From Centrapalus pauciflorus (lineage: Eukaryota; Streptophyta; Magnoliopsida; Asterales; Asteraceae): a stretch of 64,000 bases of DNA. The position numbers and the translations under genes were made by a program. A model generated the notes under the pieces. The model did no database searches and was not told the origin of the DNA. It worked only from the letters and a program-made list of their open reading frames with translations. Below, in pieces: positions 37,533 to 51,601 of the stretch. Every line of letters starts with the position of its first letter. Within the stretch, counting starts at the first letter, position 1. The stretch lies in contig JAANYP010002947.1 in NCBI GenBank assembly GCA_020465985.1, positions 845,501 through 909,500 on the forward strand, written 5' to 3'.

Positions 37533-39376
37533 ACGCAGAAGAACAACTTCTTTCTTTGGTTTTTTCTTTCATAATATGTTACACTAAGAATTTGGGATTT
37601 GAATGGTGTTTAGGAAATAAGGCAGCCAACAATCAAATGAGAGAGGATTTGTGGTCAACATGTAAGGTTTTTGCAACTCTTATATTAAAATGTCATGCCC
37701 ATTGTTAGTGTTAGTAGAATCTATCTAATTATCCATCTCTTATATGTGATTTTGTTTAATTTGATTTTTATTCACCCCTCCTGAATCCTAAGGTGACCAC
37801 GTGCATCCCTTGATGTGTTGTTTATTATTATTATTATTATTATATTTTAATGTTACTTTAAATTCGGAGGGTATGTTTGTTTGGTAAGTAAACAAAAAAA
37901 ATTTCACCAATCAGTTTTGCCATAATTATTTGCTTGATCTGAATGGCTGATGTGTTTATGTGTATGTAATATCTATATTTAATTCATAAGTGGTGATGTA
38001 AGTTGCCTTTAGAAAAAAAAAAACTTAATACTTAATTCATGTGTTATCTTCATCTTGGTCGGTGATGGACGCATTTCATGTATCTATGCTTCATTTCCAT
38101 TTAAGATTATTATGTGTGTGTGTTTCTTTAACCTCATTAACGGTGGGAAAAAAAAAGGAAAATAATACAATATTCCTTAAAAAAAATTTTAATAGGTGAG
38201 GAACAAGTGTGAAAACCTCTCATTCATCCAATGTAAACGAAATTATGTCTGACCTTTACGAGTTTTTGTGGTTCTATAAAAAATTTTAACACCTCAAAAG
38301 CTCGGTCAGTTCATCTTGATTACATATTTAAAAAAATACGTAAATGCTATAATTCATTAATCGTTGGAAACTAAAAGAAATTAGATTTTCTGGTTGCTCT
38401 CACGAGTTTTCATCTTTTGAAAACGTGTTATTAGTTATACATCATAGTCCGAAACATTGAATAACTCTTTCTCTTTGGTGCAAATGCAACAGTCACTCAA
38501 TCATTTATCACCAACAGAATTGCGTAATTATTTGTGGAATTTGTGAAGAAATATTAGAAGCTTTTCCATTTGATGAAAATTCGGATGTTGGCAAAAATCA
38601 AATCATATTGTCCAATTAACTAAAACAATTAAACAAAGAACATTCTTATAATCAACAAACAAATAATCATATTGTCCAATTAAATTTTTAAACAAATAAT
38701 AATCTAAATATCTAAAAGACTAAAACAACAAAGAACATTCTTATAATCAACAAACAAGTAAGTAACAATAAAATAAACAATATGTTCCTAGTCCAAGCCC
38801 AAATATGTAGTGTCCAACAACGAAATAACTCAATAAATTAAGGTTCAAATGTTCAATACACATGTATTTTTAAATTACTCGTTATATGGGTAACAAGCTA
38901 TTAAATTGTGGTATATTATTATAGATTTGGTTACAAGATTTTATTATATGCGTAAAATTTATAAAAACTAACAAGGATATTGGGGTCGAACTTAAAAAAT
39001 CATAGGGGTTAAAAAATTTTCGATTATCTGTATAATCCATAAAATTAAGATGTTCTCGGGATCGTTTGACCCCACCCATACACATTGCACCTGCCCTGTT
39101 CATCTTTTAGATTACTGAATAAATGTTTTAATTTACTGAATAAATGTTTTAATTTACTGAATCAATACTATATTGATAAATCAGTGTTATAAATTACCGA
39201 ACTGATGTTTAATATTCATTTGATTTATGCCGTGTAAAAATAGTAATTTTTTTTTAAATAAAAATAGATATTTTGATTAGTTATATTTTAAAAATAATTT
39301 AGGTTTTATTAATTAATATTATCAGTAAATAAAATAAATTGTTAAATAAATTAATCAATATTGGACACATTATAAG
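37533..39376. other. G6PDH 3' flank and intergenic DNA
   Basis: The first few hundred bases are the likely 3' UTR of G6PDH. Further on are a 28-bp direct repeat (CAAAGAACATTCTTATAATC onwards, near 38635 and 38735) and the inverted copy of the 23570-23720 dispersed repeat. No gene is supported. Confidence 0.5.
38925..39085. repeat. Dispersed repeat, copy B (inverted relative to copy A)
   Basis: In reverse complement it carries GTGGGGTCAAACGATCCCGA, TTTAACCCCTATGATTTTTT and AAGTTCGACCCCAATATCCT, matching 23570-23720. Confidence 0.6.
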
Positions 39377-39952
39377 TAGGGGTGAGCAGTATTTGATTTG
39401 TAATCGAAGAAACCGAAAATCAAACCTAACCGAATTCGATTTAGACCAAACCAAATATTAAATTCGGTTTTCGAATTGGTCTTAGACCAAATCGAATTTT
39501 AAATTAGGTTTATGGTTTGAATTATGGTTTCACTAAATGTAGACCAAACCGAACCGAATTACCGAAAAAATTACATATTTATTAAATATATATTATATAT
39601 ATAAATTTATAAATCTTACAAATTTAAAATGGGTTTATCATTTATTTATTTAGTAATTGTGCCATTGTGGGCTGATATAATAACTCATTACTATTACCCA
39701 ACCAACCCAAAGTCCAATCCAATTATCCAAATAATACTAGACAGAGACGTGAGGTCCTACAACCCTTTTTGAATTCGGTAATTCGGTTTTCGAACCGAAC
39801 CAAACCGAATTGTAAATCGGTTTTCGAATTGGTCCGGCTCCTTTTTAATTCGGTTTGGTTCGGTTTTCGAATTAGCCTAAAAAAATTTCAATTCGAAGAA
39901 ACCAATTCGAGGAAACCAAAGAAACCTAAAACCGAACCGATGCTCACCCCTA
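39377..39952. mobile_element. Non-autonomous hAT-type element 3 (576 bp)
   Basis: Inverted ends TAGGGGTGAGCAGT and, in reverse, TAGGGGTGAGCATC are flanked by perfect 8-bp copies of ATTATAAG (39369-39376 and 39953-39960). The subterminal vocabulary is AACCGAATT, AATTCGGTTT and TTCGAATTGG in both orientations. No coding capacity. Confidence 0.88.
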
Positions 39953-40539
39953 ATTATAAGTGTTTTAATAAAATATATATAATTACCTAACTTTTTAGTG
40001 CAATTTTTAGTTTTATGACATATATTTATAAAAAACGATCAATTGATTGAACTTGAAGAAATAAACAGAATAAAATATGAACTAGATAAAGTAGAAAATG
40101 TTGCTTTTAGTTAGTTTAGAGGTGGTAAATGAAAGTAATGAAATAAAGGGCATTCCTATATGTACATTACCCTCTTCTTAACTTTTACTAATCATACACT
40201 TTCTTACTTACATGATTTTTAATGACGTGAGACCCAATGAAATTCATAGGATTCAACAAGATTCATAAGATTCGACAAATTCATATGATTTAATAAAATT
40301 TATAGGATCCAATAAGATTAATATATTAATAGAAGGATTTAGTTATATTTTTAATAAGATTCAAAGCCAATTTATGATTGTTTACAATGTTCACAAGAAA
40401 TAAAGTGTTCACAAAAGATCTTTAGTCTATAGGGATGAGACCCATTGTGAACAAGTTATTCGTTGTGAACGTTGTGAAGTTACATTTATTTAAAAATTTT
40501 CAAAAACCTTAAACCATTATTTCCCTATTCTTTTTTTTG

Positions 40540-41690
40540 GACTCCATCTCTGATCTTCTTTTTCTACGGCCTCCGCCACCGTTCGTCTTCCTTTTTCAGC
40601 CTCCACCACCATCCGGCTTCCGCTACCGTCCAGGCTCCATTGCATAGAGGTTTTCCGGCCTTCACCACCGTCCGGCCTCCATCACAAACATCATGTAAAA
40701 GTTTTTACATGAATGTCACAATTTTCAATATAATGATTTTGATTTATTCAATGTGTTTCAATCGAAAATGGGGTATATTGATGATGCAGCAGTGTGAAAC
40801 ACATTATATTGACGATGCAACAGTGATTATATTTTGCATAGATGTGATATTGACGATAGGGGTGTTCAAACAAAACCGGAAAACCGAGAAACCGAGTCGA
40901 ACCGTTTAAACCGCTTGATCCGAAACCGAAATATCGCAGGGCGGTTTAGGTTTTCATTTTTAGAAAACCGTGGATAACCGAACCGAACCGATTATATATA
41001 TACAAGTTAGTAGCTTTTATTTATACATTAATTTAGACATTCTAATACGTTAAATTCTAAATTTTCAACTGGTTTTTTTTATTTTAATTGTTTTATTAGA
41101 TAAATTTAGTGTAACTTTTAAAAAATATAATTAAATAGCTTACTATAACTTTGAACTTAAAAGAATTTTTGCTTAAAAATGATATAATTCTATAATTTTA
41201 TTTGCTTTTAAGCATACGATGGGTAACCGTGAACCGAACCGCGGGTAACCAGCTTCTAACGCGTAACCGATGATCGGGTAACTGAAACCGAAAACACGGT
41301 TCACATGTTAGCTACTAACCGAACCGTGGACACCCCTAATTGACGATGCATATGTAAGTGTATTATCAATTTAATATGAATTTTTTTAGTGAATCTGATG
41401 CATTCTTTAATATAATAATGATATTAACGATGCATTTGAGATTTTATTTTGCATAATAGTGATTAATGATACAGTAGTGATTTTGATTTGCATAAGATTT
41501 GCATAATATTGAAAATGAAGATGAAGATTTGAAGACATTGCATCGTATTTTTGTGGTGTACATAATCATCATTTTTATGGAGTTCATCGTCGCTTTTGTG
41601 GAGTGCCGAGTGCACCATCGTTTATGATTTAATGTTAAACTCGAAGACGATGAAGAAGATTTGATGGAGCGTATATGGATGTTTTTTTAA
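40540..41690. repeat. Modular repeat, GATGATGCATC-type module, copy 1
   Basis: Starts with a pyrimidine- and CCACC-rich segment (GCCTCCGCCACCG, CCACCATCCGGC) and continues with words such as GATGATGCAGCAG and GACGATGCA. hAT-type element 4 is inserted at 40857. The same kind of sequence recurs near 42000-42700, 44000-45050 and 53040-53745. No protein frame is supported despite codon-like repeats. Confidence 0.5.
40857..41338. mobile_element. Non-autonomous hAT-type element 4 (482 bp)
   Basis: Inverted ends TAGGGGTGTTCAAAC and, in reverse, TAGGGGTGTCCACGG are flanked by perfect 8-bp copies of ATTGACGA (40849-40856 and 41339-41346). Subterminal words are AAAACCG, CGAACCG and GGGTAACCG. It sits inside the modular repeat, so the repeat was there first. 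Confidence 0.88.
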
Positions 41691-41999
41691 AATAATAATG
41701 TAGATAGTTTTTAAATTTAGAATTGTGTATCAATTATGAAATATTTAAATTTATATATAGAAATAATAAATTTTCAAATTTAAAAATATTATGTACCGAA
41801 AATACCCTTGTGTGTTTTATTTTAAATACACCATGATTCGTTAATCTAAAAACGCATACGCACCTAATCCAAGAGCTACGATTGGTTTTCCAAGGTTTTC
41901 CGATACATAGAGGTTTTCCATTGAACATTGAGGTTCTATGGGGCACCATATGCATCGGGAACCAAATGGGAACCAAAAATGCATTGCTTGTTTACAAAT

Positions 42000-42130
42000 G
42001 ATGCAATAAGGGTAATATTGGAATACTTTATTTGAAAAAATTAATTATTCTTTTAATTAATAGATTAGGATTAAAATAGGAAACTAAATCAATCTCATTA
42101 ACCATTCTTCATATATTATTCCCCCCCCCC

Positions 42131-42162
<32 letters not shown>

Positions 42163-42699
42163 ATCGACCGACGAGTTTGAGAAGACGATGATGAGATGAA
42201 GATGAAAATGATGCATCATGTTGAACTCATGAACCTATAAACGTATACGATGTGAAGAAGACGAATACGAAGATGCACAGTATGAACACGATGATGCATA
42301 ACCTGGTGCTCCATATGAACACGATGATGCATAACCCGGGAAAGATAAATACGAAGATGTACAGTCAATGAAGATGATGAAGCATCATGTTGGATTTTTG
42401 CTCAATTAAATTTTTTTAAATTTAGAAGTGCATTTTATAAATTTATTAGCATTTAATACTTGATTATTGAATTAAATATTCAATCAATATAAATTTAATT
42501 TTGAGTTGACTTGATATATTATTTTTTCCGAAAATACCCTTATGCACATCTAATATGTAAATCGTGCATCATAATGCGTTCACAAATTTCACCTTTATTA
42601 CCCTTTTGCCATTGTAATCTTAGCCATTCATTTTCTAGATCTAACGGTGTATATGGGTTACTAAGTTGCACGATGCACACAGGTGCCCCATAGAACCTA

Positions 42700-42703
<4 letters not shown>
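42000..42703. repeat. Modular repeat, GATGATGCATC-type module, copy 2
   Basis: Contains a C and CT/CA tract (42121-42162), the words GATGATGAGATGAAGATGAA and ATGATGCATCATG, then CCGAAAATACCCTTATGCAC and AGATCTAACGGTGTATATGG before CCCCATAGAACCTAACCC. The block from CCGAAAATACCC onward resembles the end of copy 3 (AAACTACCCTTCACGAGATG, AAATCTAACGGC). Confidence 0.5.

Positions 42704-42776
<73 letters not shown>
42704..42776. repeat. (TA)n-(TG)n hinge of the modular repeat
   Basis: About 20 TA units and 16 TG units sit exactly between the GATGATGCATC-type module and the GTACCAC module. Confidence 0.95.
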
Positions 42777-42777
<1 letters not shown>

Positions 42778-43215
42778 CAAATGAGTACCACATCTTTCGC
42801 AGGGTAACGAAGGTACCATTCAAAACGATTTTCAAAAAAAAAAATTTTGACATAAAAATTATACAAAATAACATTATAAGGTAATATAAATTGTTATAAT
42901 AAGTTTTTATCAAATAAAATTACAAAAAAAATCGTATGAATGAATGAGTTTTTCTCATTTATTCAAATGATTGTTTTTGTAATTTTATTTGATAAAAACC
43001 ATGATACTAGTTTATATTAACTTATAATATTTTACACATATTTAACTAAAATGATGTGAATGTACACTTCCATAAATTTGCATGCATGTGAACGTACATT
43101 TATGTGATGCATGATTTTATACACTTGGAATGTGTGAATATGCGTCAAATTTATATATCATCTTTGTAATGTTAATTAAAATATATTTATGAAAATAAAT
43201 CAAGTGTGCATTAAG
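42777..43215. repeat. Modular repeat, GTACCAC module, copy 1
   Basis: Begins TTCAAATGAGTACCAC and includes GTGAATGTACACTTCCATAA, GTGAACGTACATTTATGTGA and CTTTGTAATGTTAATTAAAA. The same block recurs at 45180-45565, 54230-54462 and 63440-63840. Confidence 0.65.
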
Positions 43216-43343
43216 GGTATTTAGGGAATAAAATTAATTTATTTTTTTAAAAATGGTTTAGAAATAATTAATAATTTAAATTAGGAAGTCAAATCACCAC
43301 ATGAAACCACATTCCTCATTTCTCTCCTTCTTTCCCTCTCCAC

Positions 43344-44000
43344 TAGGGATGAGCTTGGGACTAGTACCTTACCGACCCGTCCCGAATCTCGAATTCCCGA
43401 CTCCCGAGTTAGTCGAAAATACGAAACCGAGTACCGTACCAGGTTGTGATATTCGGGATCGGTACTTGTACCGTATTCGGTACCGGGAAACCGGTACTAG
43501 TCCCTTTGGTACCATTGTTCGATATACAATATATAATGCATGACGTACAATGCTAAAAAAATTGGTAACAGTTCTTATACCAATTAGTAACAATTTTTAT
43601 GGTGTTATACATGTTGAAATTAAAAATAAAACATAAAAAATCTCAAAGAAAAAAAATTAGCAACGAATTCATTTAACTGATGACGGTTTCATAAGTGCTT
43701 ACCAATAATTATGAATGAGAAATTGAAATTAAAATGAGTTTTTCATATAATTAGGAGTTAGGAAATGATATGGAGTTATGGACTAAACTAAAAGTTTTTA
43801 ACATGACTATTTATACCCCAATTCGGTACCGGGAATTTCCGAGTTAAACTAGTCCCGACTCCTGCTTTCCCGACTCCCGATTTAAGTCATATATGGATCC
43901 CGAGTACCGTACCATCTTCGGCTAATTGGTACCGGTACCGGGACGGGTTCGGGACGTTACCGGTACGGGATGGGAAAAACGAGATTTTTGCTCATCCCTA
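43344..44000. mobile_element. Non-autonomous hAT-type element 5 (657 bp)
   Basis: Inverted ends TAGGGATGAGCTTGG and, in reverse, TAGGGATGAGCAAAA are flanked by CTCTCCAC (43336-43343) and CTCTCCAA (44001-44008), which match at 7 of 8 bases. Subterminal words are CGGTACCGGG, CCCGACTCCCGA and GGTACCGGTACCG. It is also inserted in a modular repeat. Confidence 0.82.
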
Positions 44001-45179
<1,179 letters not shown>

Positions 45180-45565
45180 AAATATGGTCTGAGAGAGTAC
45201 CACACATTATATATGCAGCGCACAAGAAGGTACCACCTTTAAAAAAATTTAATTTTTTTTCCATAAACATGTTTTAATTAACATTATGAAGATCATATGT
45301 AAATTTCACATACATTTACATCTCCTAGCTCCTAAAAAATGATGTGAACATACACTTACATAAATTTGCATATATGTGAACGTGCATTTATGTGATCATG
45401 ATTTAATGCACTTAGAATGTATGAATGTGAGTGAAATTTATATATCATCTGTGTAATGTTAATTAAAACATGTTTATGAAAAATTTTAAAAAATAATAAT
45501 TTTAAGAGCAATACATTCTGGTACGTTGCGTAATAGGTGGTACTCACTTGAACCTTAATCTATAT
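45180..45565. repeat. Modular repeat, GTACCAC module, copy 2
   Basis: Includes GAGAGAGTACCACACATTAT, AAGGTACCACCTTT, AACATGTTTTAATTAACATT, GTGAACGTGCATTTATGTGA and, at the end, GGTGGTACTCACTTGAACCT. The start and end face each other like short inverted ends (GAGTACCAC; GTGGTACTC). Confidence 0.65.
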
Positions 45566-47018
45566 ATACACACCCACACACCACATATGTGTTGTCTGGA
45601 AGTCTAAAAAATATAATTAAATAAAAGAAACTTATGTATATTAATGCCGATAAATACAATGAACACTTGAAAACTTATTATTATTGATTCAAACCTTGTA
45701 TTTATAAAAACTTATTTCATATAAATGCTTACGTGATGCTCAAAGAATTTCATTGGTTATATATATATGGTTGGAATCAACGTACAGTGATATACCATAC
45801 CATTTTTTTATTAAAAAAATCAATAAAATATATTTGGAGTGAACATAAATTGTAATGTAATAAACCGTAAGAAAGAAAAGAGAAGAGTTATTACATACAC
45901 CTTTATACATTTATCACTAATGAAATCACTATTCATAAGTGAATTTTGCTATTTTGTTCTTCTCACATCAACAAAGAAAAATAATGTATAAATGAGCTTT
46001 GCTGAAATGTGCTAGAGATGGAAATGTAAGTATTAATAATATTTTATTATGCTAAAATGCACTAGAAGAATGTTGTGTAAAACACTATTTAGTAGTGGGT
46101 TTTGCTAAAGTGTGCTTATACATATTTTATTATTATTCATATGTAAATTATATAATGAGAATGTTTACATGTTCTTATATTTTTTAATTTAAAATTTAAT
46201 TTATTTAAATACTAATTAATTCTTAGACATATTGAAAATAAGATTTATCTTGGTTATAATAATTTAGTGTTTTATAATGTCTTATTTTTGTATCTTTGTG
46301 TTTACTTAAAAAATCAACTTTATTTTATATTTAGTTTAACATAATGTTAGATTAATTCCAATTAGTTTGTAATGTTTAGTTTATTAAATAAATTTTATAT
46401 TAATAACATTATTATTTAAAATATTAACCACACCAATAAAAAAAATTTACGAAATTATTTTGCTTTACTATATTATTAGCTTATCGTCATTTTCGGTTAT
46501 ATATCATAATTTTTGTTTATTGTAATAACTACGATAGATGATAAATGTATGCTTTGTAGCTAATGTTATGTGTATATATAGATATATATAATTTGGTTGG
46601 TGATTAGTTTTTTTTCTAACCTATTCATTTATTTAATTTATTTTTTTTATTTTAATTAGTATAATTTTAATAGATCTTTTTGTATTTTATGTTAAATTTT
46701 TATTATTAATTAATTTATAAATAAAATATGATTTAATCGTTTAAACTGTATCTATCAAAGTACAAAAAATACATAGCTATACATCCGTCGCAACGCGCGG
46801 ACACCACATAACTTGTTATATACACGTGACAGCGACACAAATGACTGGCTTCATGTTTTCTTAAGGTACCAGGACCGTTAAAAATTTCTAAATATGTCTT
46901 TTTTTTTTAAAAAAAAAATAAATATATTTTGATAAATAAAATAGAAAAATAAATAAAACAAAAAGGAAATTCATGAAAAGTCAAAACGCAGCAGACCCTT
47001 GACCTCCCGACCCTTCCC
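45566..47018. other. Intergenic DNA upstream of CCC1
   Basis: AT-rich and without supported genes. A hairpin-like Helitron end relic (TCCGTCGCAACGCGCGGA then ACTTG) is at about 46784-46816. The last 150 bases approach the CCC1 5' UTR. Confidence 0.5.
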
Positions 47019-47043
47019 CGTCATCGTCATCGTCATCGTCATC
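47019..47043. repeat. (CGTCAT)n repeat before CCC1
   Basis: Four units of CGTCAT about 150 bp upstream of the CCC1 start codon, probably within its 5' UTR or core promoter. Confidence 0.8.
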
Positions 47044-47192
47044 TCTCCTCCGGTCCTCCTCCTTCAAAGGCGTTTCTGTTTCTATCTCCATACATACACA
47101 ACACATCGATCTATCTTCCCTTTCTTCTCTATAGATACATTCATTCACGCGACACGAAATATCATAGTCTGTTGCAGGATTGATTAATCTGA

Positions 47193-50100
47193 ATGAGGAA
47201 TCAAGGGATCCAAGACTCTGACGACGACGACCAAATGGCCTCCTCCGAACAACCACGAGATCCGACTTATGACCCAGTCGTTGCACACGATAATGATCCC
47301 GTCGTCCTTGAGATGTCTTCCTTTGACCCTGGATCCTCCTCTAATTCCTTAAAGTTAGTTTAATTTCCCTTCTAATTTAACCTTTTACGTACGTATATGT
47401 ATATATATACTACTACCTCTACCTCTACCTCTACCTCTACCTCCACCTCTACCCAAATCATATCATTCGTGCATGCATTAATTACTACTACTACCTACTT
47501 CGATCTTCGCCCAAATCATGTATTGGTATTGCATGATTAATGTAGACTTACTATACCACCTATTAATTTGTATAGATCGATTGTTCCAGAATCAAGTTAA
47601 TTACTAGACTTTTGTTAACTTCTACCTCTTTCTCGATCACACGCCCGCCCTTATTCATCTGAGACAGTATGAGTATGACATTACATGCAATAGCAGCCTT
47701 GCCATATATATCTGCTTCAATTCATCTTGTGTACCAGGAATCCTGACCTTAAGGTGGGATCGAGGCGAAGAGGCTGCATGTTTACTTTCATGTGTTGGCA
47801 CTTTCACAGCTTTGATTGTTTGTATGAAATACTACAGTTATCCAATTCTTACATCTTCCCTGAAATCAAATATGCTGTTGGTTTATGACCGTCTTCCCAT
47901 ACTTCCCTTCTTGATAGAATGATAGCATGCATGTCAATGCAGCAGGAAGCACAACTCTTATATCTCCTTGTATTCTATTTAACTGCTCTTTCTTTCAAAA
48001 GAAACACTAAAATCTGTATTGACAATACAATTGGTTGATTGATAAACTTGTTAAGGTGCTGGTAGTTGGATCCCAGCTGCACATAAAAATTCAATCTTCA
48101 CTGTACATTGTCCAAAAAGTTTCACCTAATATGTTGTGAGACAGCTAACTTCTGGATCATATGCTCTGCTAATAGCTAAAACTTGATTTATGTATGCCAG
48201 GAAAGTAAAAACTAGGCAAACAAACCTGGGAGCCGGAGCGCGGGAAAAGCCAACAAGTAATGATCGAGGAGCCAATGGTGCTCGGGGAGAATCTAAACTG
48301 GAATTATTTGGATTTGATTCTCTTGTAAATATTCTTGGTCTTAAAAGGTACCCCATTTTTTTATTCATTTTTATTATTTTCTTCTTTGGTACTTCACTTG
48401 TTTTTGTCATTACTCACTGAACTTATTTTGTATTGTGGTTGTGTTTGAGCTTGGGTGGGGAGCTGGAATACTAATAATAATAAGGGGGAATACTGAATAG
48501 ACTATAATTTCGTTGCTAAATTTATTTAGCATCGAGAGTTTCAGCTTCGACTTATTTTTGTTGCTAATTTCGTTGCACTCACAGATGAGCAATGATTTAA
48601 GGCATTTAGCAACGAAAAATGGTCGTTGCAATTTGCGGTTTTTCTAGTAGTGTGTGTTCATTTTCCTCTGATGGTAATGATGGAATTTGTGAATGTCTTT
48701 AAAAAAAAAATTGTAGTTGTGTTTCTTGTCTTTAAAAAAACTGTAGTTGTGTTTCTTGTTGTTTTCTCTATAAAAAAATGTTGTTCTATGCTTGGGGTGA
48801 TATTGGACTTATGGTTCAGTTACTTCTATTGTAAGATTATATATCCTTTCTATTTTGTTGGGGGTAAAGCTACAAAACTGATGTTTAAAGCTTCCAAACT
48901 CAGTATGACAGGAGAACAGATCCCTGTACCTACTAGTCCTAGAAACGGTGAGGATCATGCTGTTGCTGAACATGCAAAGGTACTAAACTATAACTAGAAA
49001 AATCTTATGTATTGGTTTCATTGTCATGTAATGCTTCCTCTGAGACTGTTGGCTGTTACATGGGAAAAAGGAAAGCCTGGTGTTCCAATGCTCAAAGGAA
49101 GATGTGCGTCACTGGTGATGTAGTGCTGTCATATGGGGATTAAATAGAGCTGTTGAAAACACTCTTGAATGAAGGGCTCTTGACTAAGTCAGGTTAAAAC
49201 GAAGTGCACTAGTGCTGCAACTCATATGACCTCGTTACAGAGGATGACAAAATTAAGAGGTGCCTAAGAAGGATATCTTGGCATCATTAAGGTTAATATT
49301 ACAAACTAAGAAGAGAATGTTTAGGTTGTTAGGCACAGGATAAGAGCGCAGTCAGTCAAGTAAAATAACAAGTGTCTGGACCAAAAATGTATATGTATGT
49401 TTTTGTCAAAGCGTAAGTTATAAAGCACACTAGTGAAGCTCATCGTGACTTTATGGGTTGAATTCTAGTCACCAAAAATCGACTTGCACAGAAAGTTAGG
49501 GAGCATTAAATGCAAATTTTGAGACATGCAGAGACACAATGATGTGGCTCTGATGGAAGAGAAACTGATGCAACATTGCATGAACTGGTTGTCGCCTTTG
49601 ACACAGAGTTTAATTTAGATCAGGAGAGTGAAAAGTGGTATATATGATGAATCTGCAACACATCAGCAAGCTAGGTGGGTGAGTGTGAAAGCTACTATTC
49701 ATTCTAGAAAATCGATCTCTCTGTATCAAACATGAAATGCACGTTAAACCTACCTCAACCGGTCTGCAGTCAATAAATAGCCACTTGACATTTTAAATGT
49801 TCTCATCCTAAGGGATGCCTACTGTAATTTTGTACTCCTTTTTGCGGTGATTTATTCATGTCGTTTATAATTACTTAGTGCAGGTTAGCAGCGGCCTCAA
49901 ACTGGGGACAATGATGGGAGTCTTTATCCCATGCTTGCAAAACATTTTGGGTATCATCTACTACATCCGGTTTTCATGGTATAATTTTTTTTGGCTTACT
50001 GAATTATGTAATTGTTTTGTTTGATTTTCTGTTTATTACAGTTGAAATGTTCAATAGGTTTAAAATCAAAACTCCAACAAAATGGTTCTTGGAGATAACA

Positions 50101-51516
50101 TGAAAGTTAAGGAAATGAGGTATCACGTCATGAATGGATGCTCATAACTTAGCTTCGCAAAATATAGATTTTCGCAGATTCATATTTTTGAGTTGCTCAT
50201 TCATATGAAAGGAGCCAAGCTGAGCCGTACACCGGTGGGTGGGATGCAAGCTCTTTATTTTTTCTACTTCAACTACATTCTTCTTCTGATGCAGGAGAGT
50301 TTGTCAATTTAGTATATGATAGGATCTATATGAAGACAATGTGATTTAAGCCAGAATCACCACATTCAGACTTCAGTCATACCATTTATCAATGAGTGGG
50401 ATCTACGACTTACAGCATTCAGGGGAAATATCTGAATGTTTATAATCATAGAAATCTGAAATTAATATTGAAGACTGTCATTGTCTTATAGTGGTCAAAT
50501 TCGTTGTTGAGGTTATTGATGTTATTTGCTTATCTATAAGGCCACATAGTACTATAAGAAGCTTCTGGTTCTTTGAAATTGAAAAATCACTTGCTCACTA
50601 AAATATGCTCTACAATGATATAATTGCACATAAATGTCACTAAAATTCGTTCCTGAACCTGCTTTTGTTTTTTCTTTCTCCCACTGGCATCCTCGAAGGA
50701 ATTCTGACCATACTGTGAATTTTAAAACTTTGCAGGATTGTTGGCATCGCTGGAATAAGCCAATCCCTATTGTTAGTGGCATTATGTGGTTTGTGTACTT
50801 TTTTGACTGCTGTATCATTGAGTGCAATTGCAACTAATGGTGCAATGAAGGTAGATATTTGATTCATTTGTCTTCTCCTTGTTTCCATTATTTAAATTAG
50901 CAAAGCTTTTCTTGTCATGAGTGTGATAAGACACTGGTGCATAGTTTGTGATGGTTGTTTGATAAATCCTTGCCTTAGAAAATTTAATCATTATTATACT
51001 TATACCATGCATGATTTCAACCTCTCTTATATAATCGAAAGTGAAGCATTTCCATTTTAAGCCTTCTCTGATTTGACTTTTGCACATAAAGCCTAACTAA
51101 TACGTGTTTCAAAAACAAAATTAATATGGATTAGTTACAATATCCCCTTTTCCTATTTGTATAGGGTCAGGTCATGTAAAACTACAAATTTAGAATCTTG
51201 CTTACATGAAGCAAAAAAAAAATTGTCTTTCCAAGTTCCCATGCATGTTTTCTTGATATGTTTGGTTATTACGCGAGCCTCAATATATACGTATACACAC
51301 ACACAAGAAAGGGTTCAATGGAAAACCAATGTGTATCGGAGAACTTTGGAGAACCACATTGCATCGCAAAGGAAAGCATAATAAATCACGTTGGGCCGTT
51401 GGGGCATTGTGCACCACACGAAACGGATTGCGTTTCACGATGCTTTTCCTTGCGATGCATTGTGGTTCTATGATACACACGGGTTTTTTTTATTGAACCT
51501 CCTCTCTCTCTTTGTG

Positions 51517-51601
<85 letters not shown>

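Noticed and set aside
40540..40700. Possible proline-rich protein segment in a CCACC-rich stretch (also 44060-44360)
   Set aside because: No stable long frame, and the same DNA recurs as part of the modular repeat.
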